From Nymphaea colorata (lineage: Eukaryota > Streptophyta > Magnoliopsida > Nymphaeales > Nymphaeaceae): a stretch of DNA of 64,000 bases. This document shows, in pieces, positions 51,401 to 60,400 of this stretch. The translations under genes and the position numbers were made by a program. How positions within the stretch are numbered: the stretch's first letter is position 1; each line of letters opens with the position of its first letter. The notes under the pieces are model-generated. The model searched no databases and had not been told where the DNA came from. It saw nothing but the letters and a program-made list of their open reading frames with translations. The stretch spans positions 23,068,302 through 23,132,301 of the forward strand of contig NC_045143.1 in the NCBI RefSeq assembly GCF_008831285.2. The letters run 5' to 3'.

Positions 51401-54400
51401 CTCCCTGTTGTTGCTTTCTGCTGTGTCGCATGGTCTAGCGAGTGACCTGCTCTGATCGACGACAACATCTTCCACAGTTTCTGCCTACTGCACAACTTGT
51501 TGTCGTCGTCCATTGCCCGAGCTGCCAGCATCCTCAGCATCTGTGAACACTGTCCGTCGCTCGACTCAGCTCGACGCTCTGTTGCCTCTTTCGTCTTCAG
51601 CCTTTTGCGACGTGGCTCTCTTGCTGCCACGGTGCTTCCTCCAGTGTTGTTTTTTCTTCTGCCAGTGCTCTGTATCTTTGCAGTCTTCCAACTGCAGTAG
51701 AGACTCTTCTTCCCTATTAACTCCATCTGTATTGTTCACGTTGCAGACGATGCCATTTCTGCCGCTAACAGTATTGCATTGTTGAGTTGTTGACCATACT
51801 GTTGTGCTACTTTGTGATGGCTGAATCAAGTTCCTCAGTCGTTAGTACTGACCCGGTAGAAGTTGGAGTCTATAAAACAGAAAATGTTCCTGTGCAAGTC
51901 ACCACTATCTGCCTCACTAAGGATAATTACCTACAATGGTCTGCCGCTATTACTATAGGGATAGCTGGTCGGGGGCGAATTGCATATATCAATGGAAAGA
52001 AGGTTGAACCTCCTGAGACGAATCCTGCTTCGGATACTTGGTTCCTTGAAGACAATCAAGTCAGAACTTGGATTGTTATCTTTGTATCTTCTGATATTCA
52101 GCCTCTTATCCTACGTAAGAAGACTGCCAGAGACGTAGGGTATTTTGGAACAAATGTATGGCCAAAAGAAGAAGGATGTTCGTGTGTACCAGCTCATGAA
52201 GGACATCTATGCTCTACGACAAAGGGAGCTTTCTGTGGCTGATTTTTATGTGATATTGAAATCAAAACGTGAAGAACTTGACTACTATTTTGATGACACG
52301 TGGAGTTGTCTTCAAGACCAGCTGCATCATTGGACTCAAGAATGGAAGAATAGGGTGTTTTGTGCTCTTGGCAGGGCTTAATGATGAGTTCGAGGGTATA
52401 AAAAGTCAAATTCTCAATTCAGACGAAATGCATAGCATTGAAGAAGTTTATTCTTGTATTGAAGCTGAGGAGCAGAGACGTCTTGTTATAACAGGAAAAA
52501 AGGAGGCTCATACCTCTTACACAAAAAGATCTGCCCTTGTTAGTCATGCCCCTATGGGGGCCAACCAATCCTTTCGAAAGTGTACTCACTGCAAGAAGAC
52601 TGGTCACACCGTGAAGTTTTGTTGGGACTTGCATCCTAAAAAGAAGAATGGTCGTGGGAAGTCTTCTAGCGGGAAGAAGCCTAGTTCTGGTATGATTGAA
52701 TCTAATGGAGGAAAACCATCAATCTCTGCTGAACAGATTCGTGAGCTCTGTGCATACTTGAGAGACATCGGACGATGTGAAAATTAATCATGCCCTTGCA
52801 GTTTCTGGAGAAAAATATAATCCTTGTAAGGGAGAATTGATTGTTGACCGTGGTGCCACCCACCACATGACTGGCAATCCTAAGTTTTTTCATGAGTATA
52901 AGCTCTCATCGGGAAAGAAACGTGTGAAGAGTATTCTCCAAGTCAAAAAACTCAATTCATAGATTTTCTGGAATACAAAAGGGAAGAGAGTCAAGTTACA
53001 GTTACAGATGCTCTTGAGCATGAGAAAGATGAAGGTTGCCCTACAGGGTTGAGCATGAGAAGGATGAAGGTTGCCCTACAGGGACTAAGGAAGAACGTAA
53101 CCGCTTATTTGGGCAGGTTTATTCTAGCCAAAAATTGCCTACAGGTGAGGTAACTGGTGGAAAGAATTCTACTCCCAATCCCAATGCTACACCTTCTTTG
53201 GATGACCCAAGTCGTGCTCGGGAGGACTCAGTTGAAAAGGAGTTTCAGACAGAGGTTGCTAATGACCAGCTACCTATCCCCCTTAGAAAGGGGGTCAGGT
53301 CATGTACTCAACATCCTGTTGGTAACTTTATATCATATTCTAAATTGAACAAGGACTACAAATGTTTTATATCATTGCTTTCTTTGGTTGTGATTCCCAG
53401 GAGTGATTCCCAGGACTGTCACTGAGGCTTAGAGCAATTTCAGGTAGACTCATGCAATGCAAGAAGAGATGGAATCTCTAAGCAAAAACATGATGTGGGA
53501 GGTGGTAAAGATCCCTGAAGCGGCTCATCTGGTTGGATCCAAGTGGGTTTACACCATTAAGTACAAACCAAACGAAAGTGTTGATAGGTACAAAGCTCGC
53601 CTTGTTGCCAAGGGATTCAGTCAAAGATATGGAACTAACTATTTGGATTCTTTTGCTCCTGTTACAAAGATGAAAATTGTTAGAGTTATTATCTCTTTAG
53701 CAGTAATAAAGGAGTAGAAAATGTACCAACTTGACGTTAAGAATGCTTTTTTCGATGGAGACTTTGAAGAGGATGTGTATATGTGTATGCCCCCATTATA
53801 TGAAGAACCAGAAAAGTGCTGCAAACTGAAGAAAGCTTTATATGGGCTCAAGCAATCTCCCCGAGCATGGTTTGAAAGACTTAGACTAGTTATGAGACAA
53901 CATGGTTATAATCAAGGAAATAGAGATCATACTCTCTTTGTGAAGAGGAAGGAACATAAAGTTACTCTTTTGTTAGTTTATGTTGATGATATAATTGTTA
54001 CAGGTGATGATGAAGATGAAATAACAAGATTAAAGGAGTTATTGGCTGTCGAGTTTGATCTCAAGGACCTTGGCAAGCTAAGATATTTCTTTGGTATTGA
54101 AATCGCAAGGTCTGGCACGAGCCTTGTGTTGAATCAACGAAAATACACTTTAGATTTACTAAAGGAAACTGGAAAACTGGGGTGTAGACCTGCTTCTACT
54201 CCTCTAGATGCTGCACACAAGCTCAGTATTAGAGATTGAGAACCTCTCTGTAAAGAGACCAAGGGAAGGTATCAACGTCTGGTTGGAAAGTTGATCTATC
54301 TTACTCTCACTAGACCTGATATTACCTTTGTTGTGAATGTGATGAGTCAACTCATGCATGCTCCAACAGATGCTCACTTGAAAGCAATTCACAGAATCTT

Positions 54401-57400
54401 GTGTTACTTGAAGAAGAATCCCGGCAAAGGGCTCCTATATGTTAGGCAAAGTCCTCTCAAGATTGAGGGGTATTCTGATGCTGACTGGGCAAACTGTGTT
54501 GATACTAGGAGATCCACCTTAGGCTACTGTGTCTACCTGGGAGGGAATCTCGTAGTATGGAGGAGCAAGAGACAAGATGTCTGCTCCCGCTCTAGCGTAG
54601 AAGCTGAATACAGAGCAGTTGCCATAGGAGTTTCTGAGCTACTATGGCTGAAGGAATTATTGATTGACATTGGTATAAAGATTGAAGGGTTAATGAAGAC
54701 GTATTGTGATAACAAGTCAGCAATCAACTTGGCCAACAACCCAGTGTTATATGACAGAACAAAACATGTTGAGATCTATGTCACACGGGTGCGGGTGCGA
54801 TATGGGGATACGGGTGTGGATACGACAAGTTTCACAATTTTTGAATACGCGGATACGACAAATATAATATTCTCTATAGAAACAGTAGAGACACAGGAAA
54901 TAAAAATCGAACACGGATCTAACGTGGAAAACCCTCAACGAGAGGGAAAAAACCACGGGTGAGGTCTGGTGCCCACTAGCCGCCAAACTCTCTCTCTCTC
55001 TTAGAATTTCATTCACACTAGAAATTAGGGTTACACGTCTTTAAGTAAGGCCCAACAAGGACTACAAGCTGGATCGGGTCTAGATCCAGACCCGGTCTCA
55101 AGACCCATCTGTACATGCTTCAACACTCCCTCTCAAGTTGCGCATACATATCAAACATGCTCAACTTGGATACATTCCTCTCAAAAGAAGTTGAAGATAG
55201 AGCTTTAGTCAGAACATCAGCGGTTTGGTCTTCAGACTTCATGTAAAGTAAGATTAACTCTTTAGCATCAATCCTCTCATGGATAAAGTGGTGATCAATC
55301 TCAACATGCTTTGTTCTGTCATGTAGTATAGGGTTATTGACTAGGTTGATTGCAGATTTGTTGTCACAGTACATCTTCATAGGTCCTCCAATCTCTATCC
55401 CGATATCAGCTAGCAATATTTTTAGCCATAGTAACTCTTACACTCCCATAGCAATAGCTCTATACTCAGCCTCTGCACTAGATCGAGAACACACATCTTG
55501 CCTCTTGCTTCTCCAGATAACAAGGTTTCCTCCCAAGTAGACACAGTACCCTGAGGTAGACCTTCTAGTATCAGCACAACCTGCCCAGTCAGCATCAGAA
55601 TACCTTCTATCTCAACAGGCTCTTGTTTCACATATAAGAGCCCCTTGCTAGCATTCCTCTTCAAATAGCACAATATTCTGTCCACAGCCTTCAAGTGTGC
55701 ATCAATAGGGGCATGCATGAATTGACTCAGTACATTCACAGCAAAAGTGGTATTTGGTCGAGTGAGGGTAAGATAAATCAATTTCCCAACAAAACGTTGA
55801 TATCTTCCTTCGGCTTCTTCACATAGCAACTCTCCATCTCTAAGGCTCAACTTGTGCCCAGCATCAAGAGGAGTAGAAGCTGGTCTACACCCCAGCTTAC
55901 TGGTCTCCTCCAATAGATCTAGTGTGTATTTCCGTTGATTTAACACAGGGCCGGTACTGGACCTAGCAATCTCAATACCAAGAAAGTACCTCAGTTTACC
56001 AAGATCCTTGAGACCAAATTCGGCAGCCATGATCACCAACTAGTACCGACAGCAACCCTGGACGACGAAACCACCACCGGCGGCGTTAACCAAAACACTA
56101 GCAGCGGCAGAGCTAGGCAACGATGTCGGGCTGCAGCCAGAAACCAGCACCAAGAGCAGTCGGAATCGGTGGCAACAATGGAAGCAACGGCGGTGGCGGC
56201 GGCGGTGGCGGCGGCGGTGGTGGCGGCGGCGGCGGCAGCGGTGGCAGCGGCGGCGGAAGAACAAGGGCAGCGAACAATGGAATGGTCAGGGCCAGAAGTT
56301 CACCGCCGGCAAAATTTCACAAACTAGAACTTTGCTCTGATACCATGTAGAAACAGTAGAAACACAGGAAATAAAAATCGAACACGGATGTAACGTGGAA
56401 AACCCTCAACGAGAGGAAAAAAAACCACGGGTGAGGAGGTCTGGTGCCCACTAGCTGCCAGACTCTCTCTCTTAGAATTTCATTCACACTAGAAATTAGG
56501 GTTACACGTCTTTAAGTAAGGCCCAACAAGGGCTACAAGCTGGATCGGGTCTAGATCCAGACCTGGTCCCAAGACCCATCTTTACATGCTTCAACATTCT
56601 CAAAAAATTATAAATTAAAAAAACAAACAAACAAAACATTGTTTATCACAAAACATTGTTTATCAATATCATGATTATCATCATTCTACTCACTGTCAAT
56701 GCCCACATCGTCCTCAGACTCAGCTTTTTCATCCACAATTTCACATGTTGATGGAATAGAAGGTTCTTCAAATCTTGAATTAACAACTTCAAGTTCATTG
56801 TCGTCTTCTAAGTTAAAGTCCTCAACATTCACGTCCCAAGATTTAGTTTCTCATTCCGTACGAGACAAATAAATAATTATACAACACTACAACAGCAAGC
56901 GTGATGGGTTGTTCGTTGATCTTTGTGATGGACATGATGGTTTGTTGACTTTTTATTTTCTGCTTTTCTGTTTGGTCATTTGTTTGCAGCCTCTCCTAAA
57001 CCAAAAGAAAGATTGGTTGGTAAAGAGTTCTTCTCTATTTCATGTACTTTTCATAACCTGCAGTTCCATGATTTGGGAGGCAAATTTCTCAGCAATAGCT
57101 TTAACCATATCGCCAAAATTTTGAGGACCATCTCTGTTATGGCCCATGTCGAACCAGCAGGTTCAGCAGTAGAACCGCGGAACTGTTGGAGAACCAATTA
57201 GCACTGAATGATGCAAGCAGCGGATAGATTAGCAAGATCACCGCCTGCATGAGATACAAGTTTTTGAAATGCACTTAAAATTGGAATTTCTCAGCAATAG
57301 GTGCTTCTTGTCAAATTACAAGCATCTAAAAGAGCATAATCAGTTTTATCTACGGTTATTTAGAGAGTTAGCGATGAAGATCAACGAACAACCCATCACG

Positions 57401-60400
57401 CATCACGCATCACTCAACAAAAAAGTTAATGAGTTACAAAATCCGAAACCTTAAAAAAACCCCAAATGAAGAACACAGTTAAACTCGAAAAGAAAAAAAA
57501 AACCCACTTACCTGTCTGTCGCCGGCTGCTGCCGGCGACGATTCCCATTTTTTCATTTGAGTCCAGTCTTAGGAACTCGAATCCCGTTGATGGAATTGGT
57601 ATCTGAACCAAGGAATCAGTTAGATATGTCTTCATTTGTAGTGATTTATCATTCACTGCCCGGACGTTGCCGTGGGTCGCCGGAGGCTACTGTATCTACC
57701 ATTGCTCGTTGGGTGAAGGTCGGCCGTCGGTGAAAAAGGAAGAAGGTCGACCTAATTTAACATTTAACGGATCAGTTTTTTAGCTTTGGATCGGGTCTGA
57801 CCCAAACCCGATCCAAACGTATCCATGAAGTATCTGTATCTGAATCACCGTATCGGCGTATCGATACGAATACGTGGGCTAATCCCATGTATCCGTGTGA
57901 CTTAGGTTGAGATTGATTGTCACTTTATCCGAGAAAGAATTGATGCTAAAGAACTAGTCCTACCATATATGAAGTCCAATTGTCACCTTATCGGGGAGAG
58001 AATTGATGCTAAAGAACTAGTTCTACCATATATGAAGTCTGAAGATCAGACAGCCGATGTTCTGACTAAAGCCTTGTCTTTGACCTTGTTTGAGAGAAAT
58101 GTATCCAAGTTTGGCATGCTTGATATGTATGCCCAACTTGAAGGGGAGTGTTAACGTGTTTTATTGTTTTGGATCATCGGGTCTGGGTCTGGATCCGATC
58201 CACTCTACTGTTTTGTCGGGTTCTATTTATACCCGTGTAACCCTGTTTCAGTATGAAAATGAAAAAATTAGCTGAGAAAGAGAGTCTGGCTGCTAGTGGG
58301 CGTCAGACCTCCTCTATTGTGGTTTTTTCCCTCAAATTGAGGGTTTTCCACGTTAAATCACTATTCCATTCGTTTTTTCCTGTTTCAACAACTCCCAAAG
58401 TATTTGGATGCACTTCATTTGCACACATCTTAAGACCAAACAAGAACAAACTTGTTGCTCAAGCTATCAAATGTATATTCATTGGATATTCTATCAATCA
58501 AAAAAGCTATTGGTGCTTTAATCCCCAAAACAAGAAAGAGATTGTCAGTGCGGATGTTACATTCTTTGAGTCTCGTCCTTATTTTCCACTCCATGTCCTA
58601 CTATGTCTGAGCTTTCAGTTTCTATTCCTCTTCCTATTCCCCCAGTATCACTTGAGTCTATTCATTCCCCTCCGCCGCTGTCATGTGAACGTTTCCTTGA
58701 TTCTCCATTAGTCTATACTCGTCGTCAAGGTCCCTCTCCAAACCGCCCACCAGAGTCTTCTTATGAGGTAAGTTCCACTGATAAGACTGACTCAGGTATA
58801 AATGATGACTACTCTACAGATGATCTACCTATCGCCATTCGCAAGGGCTAGCGACAGTGCACAATGCATCCGATCTCTAGCTCTGTTTCTATGGACTATT
58901 TGAGTACAAGTTTAGTGCAGTTTGATCGACCTATGCCTAGTCACACTATCTCGTCTTCTCACCACCAAGCCTTATTAGATTCACGGTGGAAGCAAGTCAT
59001 GCAGGAGAAAATGGATGTTCTTCTTTCTAGGGAGACTTGGGACTTGGTGGATCCACCGATGAATTGTGATGTTGTTGGCTCTAAATGGGTATTCACCATC
59101 AAATATCATTCTGATGGTTCCGTAGAGCAATTCAAAGCACGTCTTGTTGCTAAAGGCTATACATAGACTTATGGAGTTGACTTCTTTGAGACTTTTTCGC
59201 CTGTGGCATGGTTAGGCACTATTCGCCTAATTATATCTCTCGCAGTTCAGCATGATTGGCGTCTTTTTCAACTTGATGTGAAAAATGCATTTTTATATGG
59301 CGATCTCTCTGAAACTGTCTATATGCAACAACCACCTGGTTTTGAACGACAGAGGGAGCGTTCCAAGGTGTGCAAACTAAAAAAGGCTATCTATGGACTT
59401 AAAGAGAGTCCCCACGCATGGTTCCACAAGCTAAGTGAGGTTGTCTCTAAGTGTGGATTTCAAAGATCCCAACTTGATCACTCGTTGTTCATCAAGCGAG
59501 GCATATCTGGTATAGTGATATTGATTGTATATATTGATGATATTGTTCTCACAGGGGAATGTAATCAAGAGATAGCTCAGACGGAGGAATTCCTACAAAA
59601 GACCTTGGTCAATTTTGTTATTTCTTTGGTATTGAAGTAGCTCGTAGTAGTAAAAGGGTTGTGATGTCTCAAAAAAAATATGTTTTTGATCTTCTACAGG
59701 AAACGGGGTTATTGAGAGCCAAACCTGTCACACTTCCTATGAATCCTCGAATTCATATTCATGATGATGAATCAAAGATTCTTGACTCTCGATCTTACAG
59801 ATCTCTTATAAGAAAACTTTTATATTTGACTATCACTCAACCTGACATTAGCTTTGTTGTGAATAAGCTAAGGCAATTCATGAAAAAACCTCGAAAAGTT
59901 CATTGGGAGGGGAGGTTGCTTTAATTTGTGCAATAATACAGCTTGCATTCTACTGTAGCATATGAAGTGGCAAGGTTTGGTAAGTTACAAGTCATAGTCA
60001 CAAAGAACCAGTTATTTAAAAAAAAAAACGCGAGAAAATGAAATGCCGTTTAAAACTTAAAAAAAACGTGTTTTTTTTATAAAAACGAAGAAAAACACGT
60101 TTTTAACGCATTTTTTCATTTTTTTAACGCCAAACAGTTTTTTTTTCATTTTCTATTTTTTATTTGTTGCAAATCTACTTATCTTTTAATATTTGTGTCA
60201 TTAATTTCTCACTTATTTTATTTTTCCCCACTTTAAGTTTTTTATTTTTAAAAAATACCGTTTTTTTCCCCTTTTTTTCTCATATTTTTCAAGCCCGCCT
60301 TATTATACCCGAGAAAAAAATCACCGCTTAAAACTCCTCACCGTTATTTGTGACTATGGACTTACAACCAATATGGTACATCCGTACAGCTATGTTGCTG

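Larger units (their letters stand above)
54875..56596 (-). mobile_element. Internally deleted copia element C6 nested in the TIR transposon
   Basis: LTRs 54875-55125 and 56346-56596 (251 bp each) with a perfect 5-bp target duplication TTCTC (54870-54874 and 56597-56601). The primer-site complement is at 56336-56345. Internal DNA of about 1.2 kb holds only the end of reverse transcriptase, RNase H and an untranslated leader with GGC/GGT repeats; gag, protease, integrase and most of reverse transcriptase are deleted. It must have moved, if at all, with proteins supplied by relatives. Its LTR shares segments with that of C3. Confidence 0.93.
54776..57905. mobile_element. TIR DNA transposon inserted in the RNase H of C3
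   Basis: An 8-bp direct repeat GTTGAGAT flanks it (54768-54775 and 57906-57913). The left end CTATGTCACACGGGTGC and the inverted right end CTAAGTCACACGGATAC match at 14 of 17. Removing it restores the RNase H reading at KHVEI. Without the nested copia C6 it is about 1.4 kb. Eight-base duplications suggest a hAT-type element, but the ends do not decide the family. Minus-strand coding remnants inside are listed separately. Related TGTCACACGGGTACC ends occur near 37931, so a wider repeat family is likely. Confidence 0.85.
51817..58154 (+). pseudogene. C3 gag-pol remnant lacking integrase
   Basis: Gag from ATG 51817 ([12 protein letters not shown]) is broken by shifts near 52140 and 52370. Its zinc knuckle [14 protein letters not shown] is near 52580. 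Protease (52840-52880) reads [11 protein letters not shown], with Arg in place of the Ser of DSG. Right after it the sequence jumps to the linker (VKSILQ at 52923), so integrase is deleted. Reverse transcriptase at 53457-54239 has [10 protein letters not shown] and [10 protein letters not shown], with a stop at 53715-53717. RNase H (54291 onwards) is cut at KHVEI by the TIR transposon and resumes at 57914, where a 63-bp segment is duplicated in frame. The final stop overlaps the 3' LTR. Confidence 0.92.
50583..58390 (+). mobile_element. Copia element C3, integrase-deleted, inserted in C2
   Basis: LTRs at 50583-50821 (239 bp) and 58149-58390 (242 bp), both TGTT(G/A)ACGTG...GTTTCAACA, with about 15 substitutions and two small indels. 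Primer site TGGTATCAGGGCC at 50822-50834; polypurine AAGGGGAG at 58141-58148. Flanks CCTCC and ACTCC match at four of five. The length is inflated by the 3.13-kb TIR transposon in its RNase H. Gag wording ([13 protein letters not shown]) matches C1, so they are related families; C3 lacks integrase entirely. Confidence 0.93.
48465..59924 (+). pseudogene. C2 gag-pol remnant, in two parts
   Basis: Gag from about 48465 ([19 protein letters not shown]), stop at 48781-48783, continuing 48784-49224 to zinc knuckle [14 protein letters not shown] at about 49181. Protease near 49505 reads [11 protein letters not shown], where the expected Gly after Ser is Arg. The frame changes, then integrase pieces ([15 protein letters not shown] near 50000, then [20 protein letters not shown] near 50415). 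The second part from 58391 gives [10 protein letters not shown], linker and reverse transcriptase ([39 protein letters not shown]), with a stop at 59164-59166 and a shift near 59630. It ends in the connection domain. Tandem 43-bp duplication at 50488-50573 adds a frameshift. Confidence 0.9.
47580..59930 (+). mobile_element. Copia element C2, 3'-truncated, split by C3
   Basis: The primer site TGGTATCAGAGCC at 47750-47762 marks the end of a 5' LTR whose start is near 47580 but could not be fixed. The element runs to 50582, is interrupted by C3 (50583-58390) and continues 58391-59930. Joining flanks agree: the integrase-to-linker reading ...FHIPP / KVFGC... continues across the gap. RNase H and the 3' LTR are missing. 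Its wording ([19 protein letters not shown]) resembles C5, with which it lies head to head. Confidence 0.82.

Noticed and set aside
56123-56350. Gly-rich ORF like a cell-wall protein
   Set aside because: It is the GGN repeat in the leader of C6 on the strand opposite to the element.
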